The position numbers were made by a program, and so were the translations under genes. 64,000 bases of DNA from Akebia trifoliata (taxonomy: Eukaryota; Streptophyta; Magnoliopsida; Ranunculales; Lardizabalaceae): assembly GCA_017979445.1 (NCBI GenBank), contig CM030714.1, forward strand, positions 47,507,220-47,571,219, given 5' to 3'. The notes under the pieces were generated by a model. It ran no database searches, was not told the origin of the DNA, and saw nothing but the letters and a program-made list of their open reading frames with translations. Positions 10,373 to 25,300 of the stretch are shown one piece after another. How positions within the stretch are numbered: the stretch's first letter is position 1; each line of letters starts with the position of its first letter.

Positions 10373-13300
10373 TGCTTCACAATGGAAGAAGAAAAGTTGA
10401 AGAAGAAGAGTGAAGACGCCAGAAAGTCGGCAACATTCACCTCTTGGGGTGAATGTTGAAAAGTCCGTTTTTAGAGAGTTGGGGAGTTGCGTGAGTTGGC
10501 AACTCGTGTGGGTTAACCGTTTCAAACCCACAAAGTTAGTCAACTTTCACTAGTTGCAGACTTTCACACCCACGCAACACACCATTATCAAACATACCCT
10601 TAATATATAATATAGAATTCCTCTAACACCCCTAGAAACTTAATGTTTTACTATCAACAAGGGTGCACACAAAATTAATATAGTTTTTATCTATCCATTA
10701 TCTCTTTAATAAATTTTCTATTACCTTTATGTCTTATCTTAAAAAAAAACTATTATTATTCAGAAAGCATCTGTCACATGTACTCCCCTAGTAAAAGAAT
10801 TAACAAATCGGCCTGAATAGAAAGAATTTTAGCTTACATCATTCAGGGCATTGGCGGCAGCATCAACATCGTCTTCAGCAAAAACATTTAGCTGTTCTAA
10901 AACCTGTGAAGAGAAAAGACAAAAGGAAGATATAAATATCAATCATAACTTCCTAAAAAAAGTTAGAATAAAAGATATGGATCAGGAAGTGAGAAGGAAT
11001 GTACACAAAACTTGTCTTAGTTAGATTCCAAATGAACTGTTTGATAGAAGATTTAAACAAAAAGAAAAGGCAGGTGTCCTTAACTCCTTATGATCAGTCA
11101 ACTTCTTTCGAATATAAGAAGAGAAATATTGGAAACTCTTAACCAAGACATTATAAACCCTTGGTCAAACTCTGATAAACCAGTAGATGGTGCAACTACA
11201 GCAACTACCACTTCAAGATCACATGTTTCAAGTCAGTTGACTCTTGGAGTGAAAACTATAAACAGATATCTATCTGGATGCAGATTCCAAAAAATATTTG
11301 AAAGGGTTGAAAAGAACGTTCTTATGATCAATTTGAACACTATTTTCTTATGTAAGAAGAGAAATAGAGAATACCACTGGCTGCTACATTATAATCCCTT
11401 TCTTAACACTGATAGACCACTTGATGACGCACCAGCAGTTACTGACACTTCATGGTTTCAAGTTTTGAGTCAAAAATCATGGTATGAAGTAGTGAACAAG
11501 CACACACATATCATGATAGACCACTTGATGACGCACCAGCAGTTACTGACACTTAAGATTTGTGGACGTGCACACTCGCACACATAAGTAGGCATCTATC
11601 CGAGTATAATCTATAGAGCATCTGCTCCAAATAGGTTGCTAAGAGACAGGTTGTTACATTGTTTTGCTAAAGAAGAGGCTGCTAAGAGGCATCAATCATT
11701 GTATTTTTATTAGGCCTGCCAAGTGAAATGGGGGTGATATATCAGTTTGTTATTTCATCTGTTTCCTGCTTGTACATATAGGCATGCATAAGTCCATATA
11801 TCCAATGAATTACTATTAGTAACGGATCTGTAAATCAATGTTACTGACCCAGGTGTAGAAAGAGGAACAATTTTAATCCAAGCACGGATTCTCCAAATGT
11901 GAAAGTTTCGACCAACCAGTTCTCCATGAAAATATAGAAGTCATCCGTATTTACAAATATACATATATGTATAAAATACACGAAGATGCATGCATACGCA
12001 TGTGAGTAAATATATAATCCATGGAAATTCTGAAAACTACAGGTGTAGTACCTGAGGTTTAAAATCCTTTTTCAAAGTGATGTTCCATTTTAGGAGGATA
12101 ACCGAGACGGCCTTGACCAAAACAGTCAGGTTTTGGGTCAATGTTTCATATGATTCTCGAATGAAACCGGAATGTTCGCCGAAAATGGAACGAAACCTTG
12201 AACCATGGCAGTGCCAGCACTTTACACAATCACATGATCACCGGTGTTTTAGAGTGAAGTAAAATGAGATGGATACCATTTTGATAGACATCAAGTATCT
12301 CTGAAGTAGTTACATAGGCCATAATCGAATTGTCCTAAACTTGTTTCCAGAATTATGATTCTTAGTGTATTTTCAATTACCTTTTTAGCATCTTCAGTTC
12401 GCAATTTCGGGACATGGTAAGTGACAGAGAAGGCATCGCAGATTCCAAGTGACTCCAAGAAATCCACCTCACTTGTTGTCCCAATCACCAGAATGTTTTT
12501 CCCCTGAAAGAAAGGAAGCATAACAAATATGAAATTAGAGAGCTTTCAGGGACTTCAGCAAGGTCGGAATATACTGGTATGCTCAAATATTATAGCGTGT
12601 TAAAGCCGTGCTTTATGTCAGGCTTGTAACCATGGAGATACTCTGAATTTGAATGTCTTCACTCATGAAAATTACACCATGAAGATTGACTATAGAATGC
12701 TTTTGCTTCCGAAATGATTTTGGGAATAATTAACTGAAAAGGAACTTGATTCAGTAAGGTCCCCTTTATTCGATACAATGCTGTAACTGGCCCATGAAAA
12801 AACACTGGAAGGTGATGTGTTGATATATAGAAAACTAGATTAGAATTGTTCAAGAAGGCCATCTTAACTTTAATTGCAGGAACCATCAAGTGTTACTCTT
12901 GTAGAAGAATCACATCAAGATAAAGAACAATTTCCAGCTGCCAAGGTGATGTGCTAGCTCTAATGGCAATTATAAAGCTTATTTTTAGGAATTACGATTG
13001 TGTCATGCTGCAATTTTGTGTTCCGAAAGCTTGGTGTTTCATTTAATGGAGATGTACATGCCATCTTTAACTAACGAAACACCAACAATATAACATATTG
13101 AGGACTTTCAAGACATTAAAAAAAGTACACTTGCATGGTTCATAGTTTTAAGATGGACTATTATGAATAAATGTATTCTATTGTCCGTGTTGGCATCCAA
13201 TTGGAGATTACACGGATTATATCTTATGCCAAAGGTAATTTCTCATAACATGGAGTGTGAATCCTCAATGACATGGATGTTTTTTCTCATCATTAGGAAG

Positions 13301-16300
13301 GCCATCCAGGAAAAGGAATTCATATCGTATACTGAAGAATAACAAGGAAGTTATCCTCACTCCACACGTGTAATGCCCAAGCCAAACAAGCATAGTGCAT
13401 TAAACTAAGAGTCAACCGTAATAATGACTGCAGAAAAAGTCATTAAAAAATCAAGGCTGGATTTTCAGCAACCCAACATATTGATGAACGTCCAATACAT
13501 TATACACATCATCCTGCTCATATGTGCCACCTTAAAAGAGATTAAAATTGAGATCAACATCTCCAATTCCCAGCAAGCCTCCTAAAATGAAAAATTATAG
13601 TCCAATAACCATTCACCCCAATCAATGGAAGAAGAAGAATTAGTTTAGGAATTGCTTATAAAAAATAAGACTTAGTTTAGGAGTTTTATTTACTGTTATA
13701 ACTTAATTAGGATTCTTCTGATTTCTTTATTTTTTATTTTCTGATTTAATTAGATAGATATAAGTAGGAGTTTTAGAAGAGGTAGTCTACAAATTAGTAG
13801 CGGTGTAATCAAAATTTTCTTCAGATTTGAGTTTATTTTGTGGATGATTCGAAGAATTTTATCATAAAAAAATAGTCCCAATCCACACTTGTGCAAAACC
13901 AGACCCGCCCAGCACATTCGCATAAATTAACAATATATGAAAATTAGTTTAAGTTTGGCAAACCTGGTACTTGTTTGACTCCAAAGTATTAATTTTACAA
14001 GAAATGATAATTGAAAAAACCACGCACTTGTGCATACCTTTGGAGGAAGACATTTGAGGAGGACCAACAATGTCTGAGAAATCAAGTTTGAAAAACGTGG
14101 TCCAATAGCAACATACTCCAATAACCTGCATCAAAGATGGATATTACCCATTGAATATAAAACATATTAAATATTAAGAGAAACAAACAGCAGACCTGAA
14201 TCACAAAAAATTCATATCTGCAGGAATTACCTTTCAATGTCATCAAGGATGATGATACTAAATTGTGACTTGTAAGCATCCTCGAATACCTGTCAGGAAG
14301 ATCTTTTTAGAAATGGCTTTAAACTTTTGACATACAGCTTTGAGCAGCAAAGATTAGCAACCAGAGACATAGAACTAGGACATAAATGTAAAGAGAAAAC
14401 ATTAATAAGTTTATCATGTTTTTCCACACAAAATAAAATTAGCGTAAATGATCCAGACGGTCAAAGCAATATTTCCTTTTTAACTTCAGATCAGTAAGTT
14501 TTGTAAAATCAATCAGGAAGTGCTCAAAAGTTTAGACTTTAGAGTAGCTTTAACAAACCTTGACAATCTGAGCACATTTACTGCTTTCACTAAGACCAAT
14601 CATTGTTTCTGCTGAGACCTGTCCCCATGCCAAGAGTGTAAAGTTAGACACTAGAGAAGTAGGGTGGGGGAGGGGTGGAGGAACTTATAGGATAAAAAAT
14701 AAATATTTGAAAAATAAAAAATTGGAGAGGAGCTTACAATCTTGACATAGGGGAAATCGCTGTCGATACCCACTGTAGCTGCCATTGAAGTCTTACCACT
14801 GCCAACATGATTATGTTTAAAAAAAAAAGAAAATATAAAGTAATGAAAGGCATGTTATACAAGGACCAGACATACCTGCCACTTGGGCCTTCCAAAAGGC
14901 AAGTAACAAGTGGACTTCCTTTGCTCACTTTAACTTGCTCCACTAGTAGCATAGCTCTTTGATAGATGTGTTTATGCCGTTCACCACAGTCCACCATGCC
15001 ATTAAGTCTGCAAGTCACAGGTAGTGGACATGATATAACCAAACATCAGGCAAAAGCTAATGTTAATGTCTACAACCATACTAGCATCAATTGATTCTAC
15101 TTGCAACCTAGGCCGACTCGGGAAATGTTTTCACTCAATGTGGATGTGATTTGAGAAATTTCACCCTTTTGAGTAGAAAAGCATGATGCTCAGCACATTC
15201 TGATCGATTAACTCATTTGAGTTAAGGGAACATCTCTTTCATTGTCTTTAGCATAATATATTATCACATTGTCTATATTAAGGAAAACTAGCCAGAGAAC
15301 TCTAGAACCTTCTCAAAGCTGATTAAAAATGCTAGCAGAACATGCAGTGCAAATGTAATCTTGAAATAAATTCTAAAACTACATCACAAGCAGGTGATCA
15401 GGTTCATGCTTGCTTAAAAGGAAAATTCAAGATGTATATCGCTAAATGATAGACTCAATCGCCAGTTGGCAATGTACACATTAGCATGAGAATCTTTAAT
15501 TGCATAAAGAGTAATAGTTGTATTTAGCTTCCAAACTCTAAATATAGAGCTCTCAAAGAGAGTAAACATCGTTATTCCTATGGAATTTTGTCGACACCCC
15601 ACAATAGGCAGAGCTTAGAGCTCAAATGGTGAAATGGTGAAATGTTCAATTTGAAAATGATCAACATAACAAGGTTTTGTTAGCCTGATCCCTAGCCAAA
15701 GTATGAATAAAATAATGGGGTCATGTGCTATATAATTATACGATGCTTCTAACTGTTGGCAACAAAAGCCGATTACAGCCCCAATTAGAAGGAATGTGGA
15801 CGAAGGCAAGAGGATATGAGCGCAATAATTGTTGAAGGTTCTAAAAGAGCAAAAGGAAGACCAAAAAAGATGTGGACTAAGGCAGTAATGGTGGATATGA
15901 GCACATTTGAACTTACAGAAGACTTGGCTTAAGACAGAATTGAATGCAGGAACAACATTCACTCAGCCAAACTCAAACCTCGGGATAAGGCTTTGATGGT
16001 GATGATCAAGACAGTCCTAAATGTTCAAATTGGGTTCCTTATGAAGCATAATGCAGGGACCAAATTGAGCTGGTTTAAATATGATTCAGGAGTAAGACAA
16101 TTGGACAATTTCAGAACACCAATTTTTCAAATGGCTAGGTAAAAAATAAATCTTTTGCAATTCAAAAATAGATGTGGTGCCCTCATTATTTTTGTAGTTT
16201 AAAATCATGACTTCAGCAACATTAAGAATAAAAACCTGAACTGCCTAAGCTAGGTTTTGTCCTAAAGGAAAGAAAATTCAGAAAGCTGAAAAAAAACCCT

Positions 16301-19300
16301 ACTTTATTATCAAAACATTTGCCTAACACAGGAATGTACAGACCTTTGTTCAAGCTAAACCAACATTAGGTGAGCAGAACTAGTTTAAAAGTGAACTCAA
16401 TGCACTTTCAATCCTGGAGATTAAAATTAGCTTTTTCTTCTTCTTTTTTTCTTCTGTTCTTTATTTCAGGCCTTTCTCTCCATGGATGTAAAAAAATTAT
16501 GAAACCAAAAAGAAATACCTGCATCGCTCAAGGTTATCTGTGGAGGCTCCAAAAGCAGGAATAATTTCTTGGAGAGCATGCAAAAAATCATCCATGGTAA
16601 CTTTAATACTCTCCTCATCCACAGGTTTAGTTAGATCATCTAGGCTTAGCTGCCGGTTCAAGGCAAATGATACTGCACTTTTTACAACACCTTCAAGTTC
16701 TGCTCCACTGAAATTCTTTGTCCGGGCAGCTGCAAACATAAAAAAGATTTTCCATAGTACATTGATTAATGAGTCCGCTCAAATTGCGCACACGTAAGTC
16801 TTATAATTTCTTACATGGTAGGTAAGTGAAATCATCCAAACATACAAACTACAAATCTCAATTAGTCCCACCGTAATGTCAAGCATCCATAATGGGTCTC
16901 CTCAAACCACCAAGCCTTTCCTATTGTCTTGCCCTCATGCTTTGATTGGCCCAGTTGATGAGTTGTTCAGTCAGTGCGATTCATGATATAAGAAGTCAAC
17001 ATGCACGACATTCAAGGTGACATGTCGTATGACCAATTCGGTGTAGTGTACACTTAATCGAGAGTGATGATGTGGAGACATGACTGGCATGCATGTAATG
17101 TCAGATTTTCATAAATGTCACCCTTGCAGTTTGCCAGATGGCCAATAGCTATGTCAAGAGAATAGAACCAAATCTCTAAGTCTTGAACCTTGTAAGATTT
17201 TTAGTTCTTAAGCAACACAAGAAAGTGGGACAATAGCATGACTTGAAATCATAAGTAGGGCAGAATGGAGTGGATATGGGGTCAGCAGATCGTATCTGAA
17301 TCATCATCATCATCAAACCCTATCCCAAAGATTTGGGGTTGGCTGAATGAATCCACCTCCTCCATTCAATGCCGTCCGAACCCATGTCTTCTGTTATTGA
17401 AAGTGCATTCGATCCACTTTCATCATCTCAATCCCCATTCCTTTGGATCTTCCTCTCACTCTTTTAGAACCTTCAACTTGCATGATCCTTCTATTTTAAG
17501 GATTTACTGCATATAAATCCTTAAAATAGGACCTTTCATAAATGGATCCAAATAGAGTGTAGTGGGTCCAAGTTAGATTCAAGGTCGTAGGGTTGAAGGT
17601 CATCTCGGAATTGGATCCTAGTCTAGGAGCCCTTCTGCTCCTTAATATAGGTTGTAGAAACAGGGCAAACAGTTAGCTACATGCATCGGGTCTAAGCCAT
17701 AGTTGATTCAACAGTAGGATCCACTCAGATCTGGTTCAAGTATGGACAAATTTTAAAATCTCATATCCTTCCACCATTTCGGGTTTTTCAGATACTGAAA
17801 CGAAATGAAAGATTCAATTTAAATCACTAAAAAAAATTAGATTTTTCATAAATTAATATGGAAAACGGTTTTAAGTGTCTAAAATAGAATTAGAATTAAA
17901 AATCATACTTCTTCATATCGAAACACTTCCAAAAATTTCCGAAACAAATATATGTACCTTGAAACACTACATTTTTATTTATAAATCAAGCTAGAATTAC
18001 ATTTTTTTTAAGAGATGGAATGAACTTTAGCAATTATGTATGATACTTTCTTCATATTGCTACACATTGAAAATAATTCAAAACATTCCAAAACAAACAT
18101 TGAATACCTCGAAACATTGCACTTAATGCATAAAAAATGTTAGAAAAGTTTATTTTAATTGATTAAATGGATCTTAGAGGTTATAAAAAATATACATGTT
18201 GCCAAATGATAAGGCATGTGATTTTTACTCATATGATTGTGAATTTGACTCCCACCAGTTATGCTTCTGTTAATGGCATAATTACATATAAAATTATATG
18301 TAAACTAGAAGAAAATGGTTAATAATATCATTAGAGCGAAAAGTTTACACTTAATAATGTGGTAAAAACTAACATCATGAAAGAACATTCAAAGTAATGT
18401 ACCACACACATGAAAGTGCATCAGAATGTGGACTTGTGTGGGGCTCAAAGTAGTTGGGAATTGGGATCATATTCTAGTCCTCCAAACCGCACATGGTCTA
18501 CTCATCATACATCTTGGACATATTCAACCCAAGTCATGTGTTCTCAGTAACACATTGTGTCATGGAAAGAGGGGAATGGGAGCATACATGATGGTAAAAA
18601 GAAGTCAAGAAGATAGTCTTGATTATTAAAGCTTTACTTTTCTAGTGGTCTTTGATTGTTAAAGAATGTAAAGGATTGCTTTTGAAGATTTTGTATTTTG
18701 ATGGGATATTGTGGTTCATGGTTCTCGGTAATTTTTTTCTTTATTTAGCCTTCTAATGGACTTCTAGTTCATCTAGGCTATATTTTTATTTTGGGGTCCG
18801 TCCCTTTGTAATACAAATACCTACTCATCGAAAAAGAAAAAGGAAAAAACTCCCTCTGATTGTTTCAATTTACAATCCCCGAACAGAAATAATCTGAGAA
18901 TTATTTTTCGTCAAAGAAATCATTCAGCGTCAAGTTATAACTTGTAATTATAAAGTAACTTCTCAAAAGCATAGCCCACTAAAACACATACCAAGCTCTT
19001 GAAGGCTCAGGTCTGGAGCAAGAAAAGAATTCTCTTTCATCTTGTTAGTATGAATTTGAAGAATTTGTAAACGGCCATTTTCATCAGGAAGGCTTATCTC
19101 AACTTGAACCTCCAAACGTCCGGGCCTGCAAACCAAACAATCAAAAGAAAATAAAAATTGCATTCATAAGGACTTTTTTGGATTAGAGGTCTTAGCATAA
19201 AGAACTCCCATTAAATCAATAGGATCACATCCAGCTTGCCAGCCATCAAAAATAAACACGATCAAGAACATCAACATTTTACAAATTTCCAAACATCTAG

Positions 19301-22300
19301 AACTACATAAATGGTAACTGAACTTCCATATTTTTCCAACATCATTCTTGCTTTAAAGAAAGAAAGAGAAACAATGATCATATGAACAAACAAAGTTTAT
19401 TGCTTTATATTGGCCATGCAGATTAAAATTGACTACAGCCAACCAGATAAATGAGTATTAGCTTCATTTATTATTTGAGGACTTTCTTGACATTAGATAA
19501 TCCTACATTGATCAATTCACACACACACACACAGAGATTCACCTCAAAAGAGCTTCATCAAGCAAATCCTTTCTGTTAGTCATTCCAATCAGCAGAACAT
19601 TATTCAAAGACTCCACACCATCTATCTAAAAAACAATTACTTGCTTAGTTGATAACAATATATAGTTAAAATATATAGAAATTTCAATTTTGATTCTAGC
19701 AGGCATGGAAACCACTTCAAACTGAAAACTGACCTTCGTAAGCAGCTGGTTCACGATGCTATCATGAACTCCAGTACCATCTCTAGTTGATCCTCTTGAC
19801 TGTACATTAAAACAAAAGCATATTACGTATAATCAGACACTCTAAGCAAATAAAGAGAAGTGTACAAATGGTCAGGGCCCCACAAATAAACGAACATGGA
19901 CGAAGTAATCCATTAAGGTAAATTAAGTAATATGCATTTAAACCAAGTCCAAATAGCATAAAAGGTCATACTGCCATAAAAATTGCCATTTTTTTATGCA
20001 ATGTTGTCTTTCTTAATTGACAATAAGGAATAAGGGTCAGTAAGTTAAAGTTGTGTAAGCTCCAACCTTACAAATAGCATCAATTTCATCAAAAATGATG
20101 ACATGCAACTCACTTTGATCCCCTGAAAAGAGTCAATTAAGGCATTATATACTGAATAGCTACTAAGTACACTTCATGCATATATCTTGCTTTACTCACC
20201 TTGTGTCCTTTGGTCATTCTCAGCATCAGCAAACAGATCCCTTACATTCTTTTCGGTTTCTCCAACAAATTTGCTCAACACTTCAGGTCCATTAACAATC
20301 TAGAACGTAATGATCAAAGGAGAAGAAAAGTAAGTAAGCATTCACTGATATGATATAGAGATATCACCCACAATTTCAAGCATTGTTCATAACTCCTTAG
20401 CTTTCAAACCAGAGATCCTAGAGAGTATCATCAAATCAGTGGTAAAGGATTGCTCCAGTGAGGTAATGCGCATAAGCACACAAGGTGACATAATGAGACA
20501 GTTTCCTATGTTTTGTTCCAAGTAAACTATTATTTTGAGGATGAAGACAAGAGTTTTATGTTCTCACAAAACTAGGTGTAAATAATGAGGTTATGGTCAA
20601 CAAGACAGCTCATGGAAAGAAAATGACATGAACATGGCAGCAATAAGTTTCACTTTTAAAGCAGAAATTTTTAGCTAATATACAAATAGGTAGGTGTTAT
20701 CGATGAGACTAGTTTACTTTAGGAGGCTTCAGTGGCACAAGCTTCAACTTTCCAAGATATTCTTATTGTTTTTTAGGAGCTTTTCGAGCTAAGTTGGGTT
20801 TTTTCGTTGTCCATCTCACTTTTGTTCCAATTGTGGCATTCATTCAAGGGAAAGAATCCTTTGGAGCTTGACTCCTTTTGTGGTGTGTTGGGTCACTTAT
20901 AGGGAAAGGAACAACTGCATCTTTGAAAGAAATGAGATCCAGAAAATTTTCATAAATACTACGGGTATTCTCTTTTCTTTTCTTTTTTTGGTGTAAAACC
21001 TTTAAGAAATTTAAAAATGTTTCTTTAAGGACCCCTTGTTTAGGTGGGACTGGATTTGTAACGTGGCTGAGTAATGTGCTGCCTTGCGGTTGTATTGTTT
21101 CTTCTTGTTTAGGTCTATTGACCTCCCTTTCTTTTTTTCTCTAAATTTTTTTTCTACTTATCAAACGAAGATGATGATTAATTTCTTCGTTAATTAATTC
21201 AAAAGAATTGAAGAATAAGAAAAATATGAAAGAATTTTTTTTTTTTTTTTTTAAAGTAACAGGGCACTTAGCCCTAGATTATGTAATATATAGCCAAAAA
21301 GGATTATCAAGTATATAACTGGATCATCCATTACTGTGAAATTGTGGTACCTTTGGTTCCCTTCCATTTAACATTTTCCCAATCTGTCGAGCCATTAGAG
21401 TCTTGCCAGTACCAGGAGGCCCAAAAAGCAGCATTCCCTTTACATGCTTGATGCCCAATCTGGAACATCAAAGACTTTTCTAGTTAGGAGTAGCAGTACA
21501 CAAACATACAAGATGAAAAGTTCATAGAATAACAACTGATTAAAAAGTACATTACTTATTGGTCACATGGGGTGGAAAAACTCGGGAGGCAAATGCTCTT
21601 CGAAATATATCGGCAAACTCCGCACTTAGACCACCTATACCCAGTGACTGAAGATTAAACTCCTTCTGCCTAAAGATGTTGCTGCTGGCAGCTTCACGCT
21701 GGTTGACGATCTGCACATCTCCATTTAAAAACAATTACAAAGTAAAATTGCCAGCAGTGCAAGATCGTTAAAGATATCATCAGTGGACAATCAACACAAA
21801 TGTAAAAAATAAATCGGTAAGCATATGACAAAGAAAATGAAATATAACCTTGATTCCACTGGCATTCGGTGCTTCAAACACAAAATATGTTTCACTCGAT
21901 ATCTTCCCTCTCTCAAGGGTGTTGGATTTTTCTTGCCCCTCTACAGAAGCCTGATTAACTGTAAAGATATAGTTGGTACCGTGATATTCAAATGAAACCC
22001 TTTGTCCTGCTGTCATAACCTGCACTTTCACAGTTTCACCAGACATTTTCAAATATTATCATAGAAAATGTATATTAGAGCTCACAATAACAACAAAATT
22101 ACAATCACATAGGTTCCTACTTTCGGTTGTGATGTATTTGTGGACAGGTCATTTTCAAGAAATGCGAGCAGAGAATTTGGGTTTAATTAAGATTCACAGT
22201 GATAAACCCTAAGCTCTCTCTTCTAAAGTAGAACTACTTTCATAGAAGAGCCTACAATGAAATCAAGAAAGGAATATGCATTACTTGCTCAAATGGTTCA

Positions 22301-25300
22301 TAGTTTTGAGAAGATAAATTACAGAGTTGCTATATTGTTAGAAAATTAGGGTTAAGGAGAGGAGGAACATTGAGAGGAGAATGAGTAGGTCACTCCCAAT
22401 AGGGTTCATCATCTCTTTTATATTAAAAACATGTGGTTGGTTGTGTGGGCGTAAGTATTGGGCTCACATGACCTTACATTAATGATAAATAAGACATGGG
22501 TCGTGTGGGCTTTAAGTATTGGGCCCACATGACATACAATAAGAAAGCTCCAAAGCAAACACCCTCGAGAAGAGAAAATTGATGTATGCCAACTATGCAT
22601 AAATCCAACATTGAAGTAGCATGATACAATTCATCACAAACTTCTGAAGAAAGACGTTCCACATGTCCTGAGCCAGGCAATAATGAAGTGAAAAAAATGG
22701 TTCATGGATTCATCTTTTGCTTCAAAAAAAGAATGAAAATCAACAATAATCCTATAAAGAAGACAAATATAATCCAATTACAGGTGATCCATAATTACGA
22801 TCCAATAAAAATGGCAGTCCATAAAAATAAAAATAAAAAGTAATCCGGGAAAGAATGCTTGATCCCCGAAAAAAGGAAGCTAGGAAATCAAAGTATGAGG
22901 AAGAATGCTAAAAAAAAAAAAAAGATAAAAGGACTTCACGAAAGAATCCCTTCCGGTCCTGAGCCCACAATCTCATCTTCATTCAAGAAGACTATATAGA
23001 GCCTTCAAGATGAGACAAGACGCTAGGAATTATATCAATTTCCTAATCATTGAAATAAGTCATTGAGATTCCTCCTAAAACTAATGTTCCAAGAAAAATC
23101 TTCCCCATTTCATACTATGAACTCCTTGACATGGTAATCTTTCCTAGAAAAGCGGGAAAAAAAAACTGGAGAATCCTCTTTAAGAGGTAAGTCTCTGTAC
23201 CATTTATCCTCTCCAAAACCTAATGTTATCCCCTAAAACAATCTTAAAGAATTTTTTTTTTTTTTTGATCGGTGAAAACAATCTTAAAGAATATGCTCCT
23301 GAAAAAATCTATTTGAACCTTCAATAGAGCTTTCCACACATATCACAACAATAAGAAGCTCGCAGTCCTCTATTGTCCAAACTGGAAAAAATATTATCGT
23401 ATTAGGCGAAAATAACCCTCCTCCAAACACTAGAAGCCTCCTCCCAAATCCTCCATAACCACTTTCCAAAGAGAAATATATATATTCCAAGTCGTTTACC
23501 CCTCCTCCCCCACCACCCCCACCTAAAAAAGAAAAAAAGATCACAAATGAACTTCCAATTAACTAAACAATACTTTAAGGACTCATCTTGAGCTTTCCAT
23601 ACAAGATCTTTTTCATTAACATTCCCAGTCATTTTACCACACCATTCAGCATTGTGAACAAGGACATCTAATATATCAGAACACTATAAAGAACTCTGTT
23701 AATGAGATTTGTATTATCTTGATTTTCCCCAGAAGCCAAGTCTTTTTTCAAACAACTCAATGATTGGATCCCACAATGCTTTATATTGGTATCTGACCAA
23801 AAGTCCAAGTTATGTCAATTGGTATAACTGTCATAGTTATCCAAAAAAAAGGACCCCATAATAACCTCACTTTTTACCCAAATTTATACTCAATTCTCAG
23901 TTTCAAAACAACATAAAAACACCCAAAAATGAGTTGGTCCAATAAGCCTTGATAAAAATGAGATTATCATCAAATAAATGAAGGTGTAATATGCTAAAAC
24001 CACCATTCCCCACTTTAAAGTCCTTTATTGCCCCAATATCTACCACTTTAGAAACCATTTCCCCAAGGCTTCGATCACAGTATCAAACAAGAATGGAGAA
24101 AGAGGATCCCCCCAGTCCCAAATTCCTAGGATACCTAAAATAACTAGCAGGGGAGGAATCACTTTTGCTGGAGATCCACTGACTTTTTTGGCAGGGAGAG
24201 GATTCTCTGGAACTTATTCCCCCAGCCATTTGTTGGGGCCTATGGAAAGAAAAGAGCAGGCAAATCTTCCAAGGAAAGGAGCACTCTTTGTAGGAAATCA
24301 TGTTTTGTATTGAGGGTCTTTTTTCCTATTGGTGTAAGCAATTTCGAGAGTTCAGGGGGTTCTCGTTTGAAGATTTCTTGTTTAGGTGGGATCTTCTGTG
24401 TAGGGGTGACCGATCTTAAGTGCGTGCGGCTTTGTTTCTTGTTTTTTTGTCTGTTCTATTGCCTTTGGGCCTTTGTTGCTTGTATCTTTCCTAGAGGACT
24501 TCTTGTCCTCTCTTCAATAAAATTCTTTTGGTTATCAAAAAAAAAAAAAATCGAAGGAGCAAGCATCTGCGTTTGTTCTAATTCACTTGGAATTCATAAA
24601 CTGAACTACATCACATAATCCAAGGAGAAAAGTATGAAATTTCATGCAGAATAATTAAGTTAATTCTTAATTCTAATGCAAACTACAAGCAAAAAAAGGT
24701 GAAAATCAGAACAGTTGTGCTGATACTAAATTCCAAAGGCAGAAAAGACTTCGCAAGATCCAACAGTGTTCAGCAAGCTTTATCAACTGGCAGCAATTAT
24801 GTGCCTAACTGATAATAGCAAGTATAAGCAAGAATGCAACAAAGAAAAGCCCAAGATATACGTTACCTGGTTAAGAAATTTCTTTCGAAGTTGCTGAGCC
24901 AAAAGAATGGCATCAATCTGCAAAAAAGTGTACTCGTGTCAGTCTTCCTACGGTAAAGGCCTTAGTGATTGAAAGGATTTGGGGCAACTGGCTATGTATC
25001 TCAACAAGAAACCAAGTAAGCAACCACGTCAAGACACAAAAAGATGCATAATCAGATTGCATTGGAGAATGTTTTAGGAGTAATGAATCCGAGGAAAGAA
25101 GCATACTTGTTCACTTTTAGTCCCTTTTTTCACAAATTCCAACTCTAGTGTAAGCAACGCCAAGTTGAAATCATCAGGTGGAATAAATCTACATAAAATG
25201 TTACCATCGAACAATTATAAGAAAGGAGAAAGTACACTACCAAGCATCTAAACTATGCCCACAAAAGAAAACAAACGTAAGGTGTATTCATCCAACCTGC

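Noticed and set aside
10100..10543. 147-codon minus-strand open frame
   Set aside because: It runs through the G30 homopolymer (a Pro run) and noncoding NSF intron; no homology or codon signal.
11090..11587. 165-codon plus-strand open frame
   Set aside because: It covers the tandem repeat in NSF intron 20, shows no motif and is antisense to NSF. Probably chance.
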